DNA from: Lachancea dasiensis
Taxonomy: Eukaryota > Ascomycota > Saccharomycetes > Saccharomycetales > Saccharomycetaceae
Direction of reading: 5' to 3'
Assembly: GCA_900074725.1 (NCBI GenBank)
Contig: LT598459.1
Location: forward strand, 320,467-384,466
DNA: 64,000 nt
This document shows positions 9,705-19,922 of the stretch, in pieces (position 1 is the stretch's first letter; each line of letters begins with the position of its first letter). The position numbers and the translations under genes were made by a program. A model generated the notes under the pieces. That model ran no database searches, was not told where the DNA came from, and saw only the letters and a list, made by a program, of their open reading frames with translations.

Positions 9705-11039
9705 ATGGGAAGCACGCCCGATGAGATGTTGAACTCTAGACTTAACTCTCCCGTAAAGCTCTCGCCTTCGAAATTGAGTCAGAATCATGGCACATTCATG
9801 GCAAATATTCAGAATGGGCATAGTCCTTCTAGAGAGAGCTCTTACGGTGGGTCTTCGAGCACCAGAGTTATAGAAGGATTGCATGCGCAAATTGATAACT
9901 TAACGAGAACCAATTTGGAATTAACGGTGCAATCAAATAACTTATTATCCCGCTTGGAAACGGCAAACGCAGCCCACAGTAAGCATTTGGAAACCATATC
10001 AACGCTGAAGCACGAGAATGAAAATCTCAACACAATGCTCAGCCGTAAAGAACGGCGTTTGCGGGATGTAGAAGAGCAACAGACACACTTACAGCGCAAG
10101 TACGAAGAGGCGGCTTCTGAAAATCAATCTATGAGCAGCCAATTACAAGGCTATACTAAGAGAGAAACAACATTGGGACAACAACTTGAACAGGTTCAGG
10201 TACAATATGATGCGCTTCTGGATGGCCAAAGTCGTCAGCGGGAGAAGTATGCCCGAGAAATAGAAGAGTTGAGAGCGGGACTGGAGAGGTTCAAAGAGGA
10301 CCATCAGCTTCATCTAAAGGAAACTCTCAAAACGTTCACGGATAGCAATGCTGTATTAAATACCAGGCTCGAGGAATACTCTCAAAAGTCTCACCTTATG
10401 GCTTCACTGGAGCAAGAAAAACGGCAGCTATTGAATAATGAATGCGATGAGTTGCGAGCACAATTAGATGTGCAAAAATGGGAGCATCTATATCGCGAGT
10501 ATCGAAAGACAATGCACGATTACACCCAAAATCACCATACTGAATCGCCTACTTCCTTCTCAGATCAGCATGGGCATGATACTAGTAGGTCCGCGTCTCG
10601 ATCACCTTTGCCATCTCAATCTAGCACCTCTGGCGTGTTTTCCAACCCGGCGCATCTCGGAGGACCTGCTTCTTCTTCAAATCCGCAGCACATCAGGATC
10701 CCTAAAACGCGCAATTCATCGTCGTCCTCGGTTAAAAGAAGCAGCTTTTACGGGACCAACGTTACCGTCGCATCTTCCTCCATCCCCGGATTGAGGCAAA
10801 GCTCTTCGTCGTCAACGCACATGACCCCCCCTGGCTCGCTGCCCGGCGTGAAGCGATCAACTTCAATAAGAAGTACCATGCATTCTTCTAGGAACTCTTC
10901 TGGTGAGACGCCAACGGTTGACATCAACGCTTCTATCTCCAAGAGCCATCCCAAGCCGTTTTCCGGTTACAAAAAAAAGAGGACTCCTTCTCAAACCTCT
11001 TACAAAACCAGCGATAATTTGGCCTTCGAATCCCAATAG
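9705..11039 (+). CDS. SHE3: She3, adaptor for She2-mRNA complexes and myosin Myo4
   Basis: The frame is open from about 9678, but that upstream codon is TTG; the first ATG is 9705, giving 444 residues. After a short disordered start comes SSTRVIEGLHAQIDNLTRTN, conserved in She3, then a long coiled coil to about residue 250, the Myo4-binding half. The C-terminal half is serine-rich and disordered and keeps two short blocks recognisable from S. cerevisiae She3, KRSSFYG and LPGVKRSTSIR, which belong to the She2/RNA-binding part. She3 moves ASH1 and other mRNAs to the bud. It is preceded by SRP54 on the same strand with 226 bp between. Confidence 0.88.
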   Translation: MGSTPDEMLNSRLNSPVKLSPSKLSQNHGTFMANIQNGHSPSRESSYGGSSSTRVIEGLHAQIDNLTRTNLELTVQSNNLLSRLETANAAHSKHLETISTLKHENENLNTMLSRKERRLRDVEEQQTHLQRKYEEAASENQSMSSQLQGYTKRETTLGQQLEQVQVQYDALLDGQSRQREKYAREIEELRAGLERFKEDHQLHLKETLKTFTDSNAVLNTRLEEYSQKSHLMASLEQEKRQLLNNECDELRAQLDVQKWEHLYREYRKTMHDYTQNHHTESPTSFSDQHGHDTSRSASRSPLPSQSSTSGVFSNPAHLGGPASSSNPQHIRIPKTRNSSSSSVKRSSFYGTNVTVASSSIPGLRQSSSSSTHMTPPGSLPGVKRSTSIRSTMHSSRNSSGETPTVDINASISKSHPKPFSGYKKKRTPSQTSYKTSDNLAFESQ

Positions 11040-12079
11040 GCCACCATTTTAATGTGGCATTCAACGAGGAAAGTTTTTAAACACCCTCACTGCATACAAA
11101 ATCGCAATTGAAAATCATAAAGCGATCGTCATACCTAATTTTGGAAAAGAAATAGCGTATAACCCTCTTCAGTCCCATACGCACCGATTATTTCTATTAA
11201 CTAGTACACGCCACTTCAAATAGCCATGTCGTTTGCTTCGATTACATCAGATTGGCTATCAGCATCCTAGACAGCGCATCTTGGCCAGCAAAACATGTAT
11301 CACGTGGTTTGCCAAGGCCTAATAGTTCGTGCCTTCCCCGCATGTGTTCCTTGCATGCATCCTGCATGTATCCTGCATATATGCGTCTGTCTTTCGTTTT
11401 TGTGTTACTTGCTTTCCAACTGCCTTGAATACAATGAACATGAGGGATATGCGGTTAGGGCTTCTTGTTTATTTCTCGCCGAGCTACGAAATAAGAGGTC
11501 AAGTTAGGGCCAGAACAAAAAATTCTAGAGCATCATCCTAGCAGGCTTACAAACAGGCAGCCAATGAGGAAGAGGTGCAAAGCTTCCGAAAGAGTTGTGC
11601 TTCTGGGTTCTTTCAAAAGACCTCCTACAGTTCTACCGTTCACATTGGGTAGGCAAAGCCATATCAGGTAGTCGATCATAACAGAAATCACGCTGCCACC
11701 AACAACAGCTCTCGTTAGACGTCACTGAAAAATTAAACCAAAGCTTCTAGTCATTTATAGACCGACCTGGAGTGGTCGCCTTCAGCGCAATCCCATAAGA
11801 TAACCAAAAGTTTTGTATGAAAATAGACGAGACATCGGTAGTAAATAATGTTCCTTTCTCCTAGCTTTAAGCTTTTCCTTCAACAGTCAAATACAAAGTA
11901 CGGATACCGGGCAATACTCGCCCTGCTTTGAGTTCACCCGTGTTGTTCGATGTTTACACAGCCTTGAACGACCTCGATTTCGTTGACTATGATCAATGGG
12001 CCGTCGTTGTTATACAATGTATCTGACGGTTCAGGTGCATGAACCTTGGCATAACTACAAAACGTGAGGCACGCTAGTA
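11040..12079. other. Long intergenic region upstream of OPY1
   Basis: 1,040 bp between SHE3 and OPY1 on the same strand. Small open frames here show no recognisable protein. An 11-bp tandem repeat lies at 11351-11383. I see no RNA gene. Confidence 0.5.
11351..11383. repeat. Three imperfect 11-bp tandem repeats
   Basis: Three consecutive 11-mers of the form YTGCATRYATC (the last ending TATATG) at 11351, 11362 and 11373. Confidence 0.75.
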
Positions 12080-13144
12080 ATGGCCGACCGCGATACAGAA
12101 CTGCTGTTCTCAGCAACTCAACACACTAACGATGTGCTTGTATCCTCATTTCTCCATGCAAAATCTTTTACGTCAACAGGAAAGATAACCATTGAAGGAC
12201 CTATCTCAGCTGCGAGCTCCAACGGTCACCCCGAGGCAGTGACTGCCACCTCCCAATACAAATTCAGTAAAAGTGGATACCATAGCTACTGGTGCGTCTT
12301 ACGAAGAGGCCAATTCAGCTATTACAAGGACAAGCAAGAGCGCAAGCCTTTGGATGTAATATCGGCCGATCAAACCTTGGATTTCCGCATTTCTGATAAA
12401 GATCTTCGAATTGATCTCTATACAACGCGGAGAACTTTTTCCCTCAAAACAGAGTCTTTGGAACTGTTGCAACAGTGGCGCGAGGCGCTACAGGAGTTTT
12501 TTGTCGGGAGGCGACGCCAACGGTCGCAAACTGAGCCCACCTCTGCAAAAGCGAACGATGGTGCAAACGCTGGTACTACTTCCACTGCTGTTTTCGCTGA
12601 CGAGGATGAGGATGAGAATAGTGATGAAGATGCTGCGGTCGAGGATGACCACAATGATGACAATGACGACGACTTTGAGATTATTTCCGAGGCTGGGCCG
12701 GATGCAGGGTTTCACGATGGTTCTTCCCGCCTATTTCCAGTTCCAGAAGAAGATCGAGAGTTTTATGCAACCTATAGCCCTGAGCAAGACCCTCCTCGTG
12801 AGCTTCAAAGAGGAATTCTTTACTGTAGGGTAAGAAAAAGGCTTGGTCGCAAGACATGGAAAAAAGTGGCTGTGATGTTGGATAGTGCCAAATTACACAT
12901 CACATCGGTCTCTTCTAAGAAGCTTTATCGTCAGATAGATCTCCGAAAAGTGGTGGATTCCATTGAAGCTGGAAATCAACGCAATTTTACTGATTTTGCC
13001 ATTATCACCTATGATGAGCGATTGAAATTCCGCGCGCTTAGCGAACAAGATACCATTGACTGGATCATGAACCTCAAAAGCTGTGCTTTAGCCAGAAAAA
13101 ATTTAGAACAGTTACAATCGAACTCGAGAGGGCTGGATATGTGA
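12080..13144 (+). CDS. OPY1: Opy1, twin PH-domain protein
   Basis: A 354-residue protein from ATG 12080. Two PH domains are visible. The first is about residues 50-140, with GYHSYWCVLRRGQFSYYKDK and ending in LQQWREALQEFF. The second is about 240-340, with RGILYCRVRKRLGRKTWKKV and ending in DTIDWIMNLKSCA. The linker contains a long acidic run (DEDEDENSDEDAA and following). In S. cerevisiae Opy1 binds PI(4,5)P2 and the PIP5 kinase Mss4 at the plasma membrane and was first found through pheromone-response phenotypes. Length is slightly above the S. cerevisiae protein because of the acidic linker. ASA1 follows 126 bp downstream. Confidence 0.88.
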   Translation: MADRDTELLFSATQHTNDVLVSSFLHAKSFTSTGKITIEGPISAASSNGHPEAVTATSQYKFSKSGYHSYWCVLRRGQFSYYKDKQERKPLDVISADQTLDFRISDKDLRIDLYTTRRTFSLKTESLELLQQWREALQEFFVGRRRQRSQTEPTSAKANDGANAGTTSTAVFADEDEDENSDEDAAVEDDHNDDNDDDFEIISEAGPDAGFHDGSSRLFPVPEEDREFYATYSPEQDPPRELQRGILYCRVRKRLGRKTWKKVAVMLDSAKLHITSVSSKKLYRQIDLRKVVDSIEAGNQRNFTDFAIITYDERLKFRALSEQDTIDWIMNLKSCALARKNLEQLQSNSRGLDM

Positions 13145-13270
13145 CCCCTACGACGCGCAATTTTTTAATGTACTACTTCAATTATCAATAAATTAGATGT
13201 GAGCGTCGTTGTATTTAAAAATATTTAACAAATTGTAATCCTTCAACTCAATAACAATGCTTCATTAGAC

Positions 13271-14509
13271 ATGCTGCCAGGTGCATCCGCAATATATACG
13301 CTAAGGAAACATGAATGCGAAGTGACCTGCCTGAAAGTTGTTCATCTGAATGCATTCCCTATGTTGGTGTCTGGCGATCGAAACGGGCTAATAATAATAT
13401 GGGATCTTATCGCTCGTCGGCCCAGGTTTCAACACCAACTTGAATCAAAAGCCCATATCGTGTCTATCGGGTATCTAGATCATTATATCACACTGCTATC
13501 GAAAGATCATACACTTCGGTTTTTGTGCTGGTGTAAGAATAACTGCGTGGTCCTTACTGGTCAAGATCACGACGATACAAATGAATGTGAGGGATTACAT
13601 CAAGTATATGAGATCCCCGTTAACACGCTGAATTTTGCCAACGTCGCACTAACCCCAGCAGAAGATGGGCTCCATCGTCTTTGGTGCTGTCATACCGTGG
13701 ATTCCGAGTCATTCGATGTCTACACCTTCAACTTGCAAGATCCACACTCCTTGAAGCGTCAATTCAATAGAGTAAATCTGTATGATGCTTTGCTATCAGC
13801 AACGAACTGGAAGCGTGATAATGCTTTGGAGAAAACCGGCATCGTGATGAAATTTTTAGAGCACAAAGGTGTGGTTTTTTTAGGTTTTGAAAGTGGTTTT
13901 GTGGTGGGAGTTCAATTGCTGGAGACACCAAATTCTCAACCAGTGCTTGCATTAGTATATGCGTCTTCGATCCATTATCCAGAGCCAGTTCTATCTCTAT
14001 GTGTCAGCAGCGACGGAAGAAGTGTCTACAGTTCTTCAACTAATAGCGTTATTGGCATTCATAACCTAAGCTCTGTTGCTGAATTGAGCATCGAGAGTAA
14101 GATAATTGGCGGTGTCGCTATCCCAAACGAATTATCCTTATCAAAAAATGCTTTAAAGATGCAATCAAGTGAGATAGCACATCTGGAAAGCATAGCCAAC
14201 TGCCTAATCGCAACTAATTGGAAGGGCCAAACTCTAATCTCTAATAACAGTCAGACAATTGTTGCGAATGCCAAAGAACGTAGCAATGTTCTAGTTGAAG
14301 TCTCCAATGCAGGCAGCTTCTCCGAAGAAAAGAAGACACAAAACTGGATCAAGGTGAGCAGCATGACATGCCTGGAGAGGCAAAAGCCAAATAGTATTGA
14401 ATGCTTTAACGCAGGTCAAAAAAGACGGATAGAAACTTTTGCTAGTAGGAACTGGATATTTACAGGCTATGAAGATGGATCCATTGTCATGCAGAGTTTT
14501 GATACTTGA
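13271..14509 (+). CDS. ASA1: Asa1, WD-repeat subunit of the ASTRA complex
   Basis: A 412-residue protein from ATG 13271. The first repeat is typical of WD40 proteins: HECEVTCLKVVH, LVSGDRNGLIIIWDL. A last repeat is WIFTGYEDGSIVMQ. The middle repeats are weak, as is usual for Asa1. ASTRA contains Tra1, Rvb1/2 and Tti1/2 and is linked to chromatin and to folding of PI3K-like kinases. In S. cerevisiae ASA1 (YPR085C) is next to YPR084W, which also follows here, convergent and only 46 bp away. Confidence 0.83.
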   Translation: MLPGASAIYTLRKHECEVTCLKVVHLNAFPMLVSGDRNGLIIIWDLIARRPRFQHQLESKAHIVSIGYLDHYITLLSKDHTLRFLCWCKNNCVVLTGQDHDDTNECEGLHQVYEIPVNTLNFANVALTPAEDGLHRLWCCHTVDSESFDVYTFNLQDPHSLKRQFNRVNLYDALLSATNWKRDNALEKTGIVMKFLEHKGVVFLGFESGFVVGVQLLETPNSQPVLALVYASSIHYPEPVLSLCVSSDGRSVYSSSTNSVIGIHNLSSVAELSIESKIIGGVAIPNELSLSKNALKMQSSEIAHLESIANCLIATNWKGQTLISNNSQTIVANAKERSNVLVEVSNAGSFSEEKKTQNWIKVSSMTCLERQKPNSIECFNAGQKRRIETFASRNWIFTGYEDGSIVMQSFDT

Positions 14510-14555
14510 TATCTCAGCATCATAAGGGTAGCTGAATTTATATAGATAGCAAATA

Positions 14556-15938
14556 TCACTTGGTAACGTTTTTTGATGCAGATTTTATAATCTTCTGCTT
14601 TTCGATAAACTCCCTCACCAGTAATGCTAACGCAACTTCAACATTACAGTTGTCTATACTATCTATCCCGACAAAACTGCAACCCCAATTCAACGCTAAT
14701 TCTTGACCTCGCTCGAGCAGAAGAGGGCTAGCTAGCGAATCGTTGACGTGTGTGCAAATGATGATGCAGGGTGGTGGCGAGTTCGGAGAGCTGGCATTCC
14801 AATCGACAGCATTGGGTTTTGTGTGGAAAGAACGTAACTGCTTCAACTTCTTGTCCCTTTGCTTTTGAGATTTCCACATTTGCTTAAAATTGTACATGAC
14901 TGAGTAAACGTCCCCCTCTTTGCCTTCGGCCCACCTTTGTTGGTAGTCTCGGAATTCCGCCCACGCGTCAAGAATGCAATTTCTTATGGTAGTAAGTAGA
15001 AATAACCCACCATCAGGTTCCCTCTCCGCGGCGCTAGCATTGCTCGAAACAGGCGTGATAGATGTGTGGCGTGAATCATTCGACGAATAAGCAGTGAGAC
15101 CCAAATTATCATCATGACCAGCATCATCGTATGTGGGTGGCTCGGCGCCGTGATTGAGTTCCGGAACTGCGCTATAAACAAAAATGTACCCATTTATGCT
15201 ACCGTTGAGATCCGACGCACCAGACGCGGTTAGCAAGCTTGTCGTTGAAACGGGCTTTTTAGGCTCGTTTGCGAGGCCCTTCAAAACGTCCTTGTCAAGG
15301 TTTCTGAATAGGGAAACCTCTAAAAATGGCACCACCATATCTGGGTTAAACCCTGGTGTGTCAACAATATCAACAGAAATGGGACTAAACGTGGGAGGGT
15401 CATAGCCCTTTGGCAGGACAAATTCAGTACTACTGTGCGTCTGATTATTTGCCAAAATCGTCCTTCGAATATTTGTGTCAGAATTGGTCAGCATAGTTCT
15501 AGAGTGGTCAGACGAAGTCCCCTCTGGTATCTGTCGTTGTTCGTAGTTGTAGACTTCGTTTCTAGGGTCAAGAATTCGAGAGCTCTGCTTGGAATTCTGA
15601 TTTAAACTTAGTTTTCGGGTTTCCTTCCACTCATTGGCGAATGCCTGGAACATGACCGGCGACAGCAACACTAGTGGAGTTATTTGTGGTGACTCAAAAA
15701 GTAGGTTTCCTAATATTCCGGTCCGCACCAATTGTCGCTGATGTGGACGTTCATCCATCAATGTACGCGCTAGCTCTCCAGTCGGGTCGAACGAAAACAG
15801 CCATTTGTTTTGCTTTCGGGTAGGATAATGCACTTCTGGAGCCATGCCTACGGTGAGTCGAGATACCAGTGACGATTTCCCTGTTGCTGACCCACCTAGA
15901 ATGGCGATTCTGAAAGGCTCATCGTCCGAGGAGTACAT
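14556..15938 (-). CDS. P-loop GTPase-like protein, YPR084W family
   Basis: A 460-residue protein from ATG 15938. Residues 11-23 form a clear Walker A strand and loop (IAILGGSATGKSS). A later VDIVDTPGFNPD segment looks like a G3 motif, and IIICTHVND may stand for the G4 NKxD loop, with His-Val in place of Lys-x. This suggests a diverged small GTPase fold with large inserts. The match to uncharacterised S. cerevisiae YPR084W rests on similar length, the same neighbour ASA1 and convergent orientation. Function is not known to me. It is divergent from ATG14. Confidence 0.75.
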   Translation of the reverse strand: MYSSDDEPFRIAILGGSATGKSSLVSRLTVGMAPEVHYPTRKQNKWLFSFDPTGELARTLMDERPHQRQLVRTGILGNLLFESPQITPLVLLSPVMFQAFANEWKETRKLSLNQNSKQSSRILDPRNEVYNYEQRQIPEGTSSDHSRTMLTNSDTNIRRTILANNQTHSSTEFVLPKGYDPPTFSPISVDIVDTPGFNPDMVVPFLEVSLFRNLDKDVLKGLANEPKKPVSTTSLLTASGASDLNGSINGYIFVYSAVPELNHGAEPPTYDDAGHDDNLGLTAYSSNDSRHTSITPVSSNASAAEREPDGGLFLLTTIRNCILDAWAEFRDYQQRWAEGKEGDVYSVMYNFKQMWKSQKQRDKKLKQLRSFHTKPNAVDWNASSPNSPPPCIIICTHVNDSLASPLLLERGQELALNWGCSFVGIDSIDNCNVEVALALLVREFIEKQKIIKSASKNVTK

Positions 15939-16645
15939 GATTCACAATAATTCCAGTGTCTCGTAGTTGTGGGAAACGACCTTCTAACAAGAAGGTCTTC
16001 ATGCGATGAGATCGACCCTTGTATATATATAATACATATTATATACCGTCGATGGTCTGACGTGAGTATTTTTGTACGAGTATTTAGTGACAAAGCCTAT
16101 AAAGGCAAAGTAGTGGTGTTCACAGGCACCGAGAGACAGTCAAAATGCCGTGTCAGTGTGTTCGTCTAGTTCAGGTTTCCAGTTCGGTTTTACCCGTATT
16201 GTTATCGGTGATCAATATCTGATCACGTGTTTGTCAAAGTCTGCCCCTCCGTCAACAATCCTCCTAAGCAGTCTCCGAGCTTATTTGTAGCCTCTGAGCT
16301 ACCAGCTTTATTACCAGTCGTAGTCCGCCCTAGCGCCTTGCCTCTGCTAGCAGCTATGGCCTTGTTAAAAGTCCGATAAAGACGGGCATTTATTGACGGT
16401 CACTTTGTACTAAACTGGTAATCAAGATTTATAAGGTTTCCCAGAAGCTCGGTATTCATCACCATGAGAGATCTGTGAAGAAGGATCAAGGACGTTTCTG
16501 AGAGGCCGTTATCAACACTGTTAAGGGACCATTGCTTCTATTTTTTGCCTCTGCATGTAAAGGTCGCCCGACGGCGTGTCATTTTGCTGATGGAATCACC
16601 AACAGCTATTAAGTATCAACCAGACCAGCGGCATTTGTTTTCCTC
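15939..16645. promoter_or_regulatory. Divergent promoter region, YPR084W-like gene / ATG14
   Basis: 707 bp. It has an AT run at about 16021-16046, an exact Reb1 core TTACCCG at 16190-16196 and an ATCACGTG (Cbf1-type) box at 16222-16229. No AT-rich CDEII and no CDEIII motif follow the ATCACGTG box, so it is not a centromere. Confidence 0.55.
16190..16196. promoter_or_regulatory. Reb1 site (TTACCCG)
   Basis: Exact core match inside the divergent promoter of ATG14 and the YPR084W-like gene. Reb1 sites usually mark nucleosome-free divergent promoters. Confidence 0.5.
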
Positions 16646-17635
16646 ATGACGCTTACATGTTGTGCGTGCCATAAACAGGCAAAAGTTTTCTATTGTGGAC
16701 ACTGCCTCAACACAAGCCCTCAGCTTTTGCTGAAGCTCAAATTGGAACTTTACCATATACGTGCTGCCAATGAGCAATTGCGCTCGCAAGTGGATAGCAT
16801 TCTCGAGAAAGCCATGGATGAAGACTCGCGTAGCCAGGACGTTCTTGCGAGAAACCTCTCTGCTCTCAAAACAGCTCATTTGAAGCGGAGGACTAACAAA
16901 TTCAGACACAAAACGGAACAGGCGCGTATCCGGGTGAAAGAAAAGGCCAAGCAGGCGCAAGAACTACGAGAAGTTGTCGAGGAAACGGACTTTCAGCTGG
17001 AGACTCGCCCGGAGGTGCGAGAACTCTCGCTGAAAAATAGAAAGGATCGCTTCCAGACCTACCAGTTTAAATTAGACCAGTTACAAAAAGTTTTGGCCAA
17101 CGCCAAAGCTATGAAGTTCCAAACTCTTGTGCACTTGTTTCTTATTCGGGAGAGGGAGCATCCGGAGTTTTCTTACACAATCAGCTTCCAACCCATCATC
17201 AATATACAAAACCTTCATCGCCTGCCCACCAACGTCGTAGAGTGCTCGCTTCGAAGTATGTGGGAATTCTTGAGGCTAGCGGCGAAAGTGCTGCTGGTAG
17301 AGCTTCCGTCCACGACGCCTGCAAATGAAGTTTTGCATAGCCTGACTGGCATTGTGTTAAACATGCTGGTGTTTTTACGCACCCTAGGGCTTATTCCACA
17401 AAATTGCGCTGACAAGAGGGCCCATTTAAGAGCCCTCCTGCGAGACTACGACGTAGACAAGCTTTTCTACTACATGGTAATGAACCGGAAGATCCCACAG
17501 GAGTGCCAGAGCAAAAATGAGACCTTCGTCAACTACGAAGTTTGTCACCATGAATTACAGAACTTGTTGCAAGGTTCAAAAAACCTGGGCGGCGTGAATA
17601 ATACTATGGATGACAAGTGGTTCCTCGTCGAGTAG
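16646..17635 (+). CDS. ATG14: Atg14, autophagy-specific subunit of PI3-kinase complex I
   Basis: A 329-residue protein from ATG 16646. The N-terminus carries the conserved cysteine cluster (C5, C6, C8, C17, C20; TLTCCACHKQAKVFYCGHC) of Atg14. A long coiled coil follows over about residues 25-160, rich in RLK/EEQ heptads, through which Atg14 joins Vps30/Vps34. The C-terminal half is mostly helical. Complex I makes PI3P at the phagophore assembly site. Length is close to the S. cerevisiae protein, about 344 residues as I recall. VMA2 follows on the same strand, as in S. cerevisiae. Confidence 0.87.
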   Translation: MTLTCCACHKQAKVFYCGHCLNTSPQLLLKLKLELYHIRAANEQLRSQVDSILEKAMDEDSRSQDVLARNLSALKTAHLKRRTNKFRHKTEQARIRVKEKAKQAQELREVVEETDFQLETRPEVRELSLKNRKDRFQTYQFKLDQLQKVLANAKAMKFQTLVHLFLIREREHPEFSYTISFQPIINIQNLHRLPTNVVECSLRSMWEFLRLAAKVLLVELPSTTPANEVLHSLTGIVLNMLVFLRTLGLIPQNCADKRAHLRALLRDYDVDKLFYYMVMNRKIPQECQSKNETFVNYEVCHHELQNLLQGSKNLGGVNNTMDDKWFLVE

Positions 17636-18196
17636 TCTGCAAACTGCTCTAGTCATGCGCCATCTTATATCCTAACTCGCAAGATTTTAAAAACTAGAGG
17701 GCAAAAATAAGCAAAAAAGAGTGGACTTTTCAACAGCTCCGAGCACATTTTCAATGGTTTATGGTGAGCTATGACTTGTCCTATCTTTCCCGTTCACCAG
17801 CTCGTCGTTCACCAGCTCTCTTATAGTCGTCTGCTCTTCGGACTTACCCGCCTTTTTGGACCTGGGTAATTTCCAAAATTTTCACCCCTCTATCTAGAAA
17901 GCCAAATTATCTCCAGTGGCCCTTTCCAGAGCTCCCCCTTTAAGTAAAGATCCCACTCAGATTATAGACTTCCTCCTTTACACTAATTTGTGTAGACAGC
18001 CGGTTATTATCAGCTTAAAGCTTGTGTGGATCTAGCGTGGAAAATCTGTCGCTATTGGTGGTGCTGTGAAGATAAGATATCTTGCACAAGAAAGACCCCT
18101 GTTCTGGTAGAAAATAGAATCCAGAACCACCTCATCAAGCAAAACTAGACAAGGTTTGTGGAGAAAGTCAGCCCAATCACTATTTTCACATCTGTA
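17636..18196 (+). promoter_or_regulatory. VMA2 upstream region
   Basis: 561 bp. It contains two perfect copies of a 13-mer (CGTTCACCAGCTC) at 17791-17803 and 17806-17818, and a Reb1 core TTACCCG at 17844-17850, which may keep this strong promoter open. Confidence 0.55.
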
Positions 18197-19729
18197 ATGC
18201 TTTCTGACAAGGAGTTGTACGACCTCAATAAGAAGGCCGTGAGCCAAGGGTTCAATATAAAGCCTAGGCTCAACTACAACACGGTTGGCGGTGTCAATGG
18301 ACCTCTGGTCATTTTAGAGAAGGTGAAGTTTCCCCGCTACAATGAAATTGTGAATTTGACGCTTCCAGACGGTACCATCAGGCAGGGTCAGGTCTTGGAA
18401 GTCAGAGGCGACAGAGCCATCGTTCAAGTGTTTGAAGGTACTTCCGGTATCGATGTGAAGAAGACGTCGGTTGAGTTCACCGGCGAAAACCTAAGAATTC
18501 CAGTTTCAGAGGATACTTTGGGTCGTATCTTTGATGGCTCTGGTAGGCCTATCGACAATGGCCCAAAGGTGTTTGCGGAGGACTACTTGGACATCAACGG
18601 TTCACCCATCAACCCTTATGCTCGTATCTACCCAGAAGAAATGATCTCGACCGGTGTCTCTGCTATTGACACCATGAACTCCATCGCGCGTGGTCAAAAA
18701 ATCCCAATTTTCTCAGCTTCGGGTCTACCTCACAATGAAATTGCTGCTCAGATCTGTAGACAAGCCGGTCTTGTTAGACCCACTAAGGATGTTCATGATG
18801 GCCACGAAGAGAACTTCTCCATTGTTTTCGCCGCCATGGGTGTCAACTTGGAAACCGCAAGATTTTTCAAGCAAGACTTCGAAGAGAACGGTTCTTTGGA
18901 GAGAACCTCCTTGTTTTTAAATTTGGCCAATGACCCAACCATTGAAAGAATTATCACTCCAAGATTGGCTTTGACCACCGCCGAATACTTAGCGTATCAG
19001 ACCGAACGTCACGTCCTGACCATTTTAACTGATATGTCCTCATACGCTGATGCTTTGAGAGAAGTTTCTGCTGCAAGAGAGGAAGTTCCAGGTAGAAGAG
19101 GTTATCCTGGTTACATGTATACTGATTTGTCCACAATCTACGAGAGAGCTGGTAGAGTCGAAGGCCGTAATGGTTCCATCACGCAGATTCCAATTTTGAC
19201 TATGCCCAATGATGACATTACACATCCAATTCCGGATTTGACTGGTTATATCACGGAGGGTCAAATTTCCGTTGATCGTCAATTGCACAACAAGGGTGTT
19301 TACCCACCAATTAATGTTTTGCCATCGTTGTCGAGATTAATGAAGTCTGCCATTGGTGAAGGTATGACTAGAAAGGATCACGGCGATGTCTCTAACCAAC
19401 TGTACGCCAAATACGCTATCGGGAGAGATGCCGCTGCCATGAAAGCCGTTGTTGGTGAAGAAGCCTTATCTATTGAAGACAAACTCTCTTTAGAATTCTT
19501 GGAAAAATTCGAAAAAACTTTTATTTCTCAAGGAGCCTACGAGGACAGAACAGTGTTCGACAGTTTGGATCAAGCATGGTCGCTCTTGAGAATCTATCCA
19601 AAGGAGATGTTGAACAGAATTTCTCCAAAGATTTTGGACGAATTTTACGACAGAACCAGGGACGATGATGACGAAGAGGAAGAAGAGGAAGATCCGGACA
19701 AGAAGCCTCAGGAGGATTCTTTGATTTAA
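18197..19729 (+). CDS. VMA2: Vma2, V-ATPase V1 subunit B
   Basis: The frame is open from 18158, where the codon is GTG. ATG 18197 begins [14 protein letters not shown], which aligns with the S. cerevisiae start, so I use it (510 residues). The protein is near-identical to yeast Vma2 throughout: [34 protein letters not shown], the nucleotide-site region [20 protein letters not shown] and the acidic tail ending [14 protein letters not shown]. Subunit B is the regulatory partner of the catalytic A subunit in proton pumping into vacuoles and endosomes. The first few dozen codons are less biased than the remainder, which uses highly preferred codons. It converges on MDM36. Confidence 0.98.
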   Translation: MLSDKELYDLNKKAVSQGFNIKPRLNYNTVGGVNGPLVILEKVKFPRYNEIVNLTLPDGTIRQGQVLEVRGDRAIVQVFEGTSGIDVKKTSVEFTGENLRIPVSEDTLGRIFDGSGRPIDNGPKVFAEDYLDINGSPINPYARIYPEEMISTGVSAIDTMNSIARGQKIPIFSASGLPHNEIAAQICRQAGLVRPTKDVHDGHEENFSIVFAAMGVNLETARFFKQDFEENGSLERTSLFLNLANDPTIERIITPRLALTTAEYLAYQTERHVLTILTDMSSYADALREVSAAREEVPGRRGYPGYMYTDLSTIYERAGRVEGRNGSITQIPILTMPNDDITHPIPDLTGYITEGQISVDRQLHNKGVYPPINVLPSLSRLMKSAIGEGMTRKDHGDVSNQLYAKYAIGRDAAAMKAVVGEEALSIEDKLSLEFLEKFEKTFISQGAYEDRTVFDSLDQAWSLLRIYPKEMLNRISPKILDEFYDRTRDDDDEEEEEEDPDKKPQEDSLI

Positions 19730-19922
19730 GGATCTCCTTTTCTTCCAAGAGACGTGCTCGTGTAAAATGCAGATACTAAAAATATATATATACAAATAGT
19801 GACAAGTTGAGCATGTTGTAATAGATGAGCTTACTTCCTTGGTCAAAAATCCTAGTATTATCGAATATGCGTTCGGAAATGATGTAGAAATATGCATGGG
19901 AGAATTAAAGATACGCTCCCTT

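Noticed and set aside
11295-11541. Two overlapping 70-codon frames before OPY1
   Set aside because: Both run through the 11-bp repeat and have Cys/Leu-rich composition with no family resemblance.
16222-16229. ATCACGTG as a centromere CDEI element
   Set aside because: No AT-rich CDEII or CDEIII core follows on either side; more likely a Cbf1 promoter site.
18158-18196. Extended N-terminus for Vma2
   Set aside because: It would need GTG initiation and the extension is absent from the highly conserved family.
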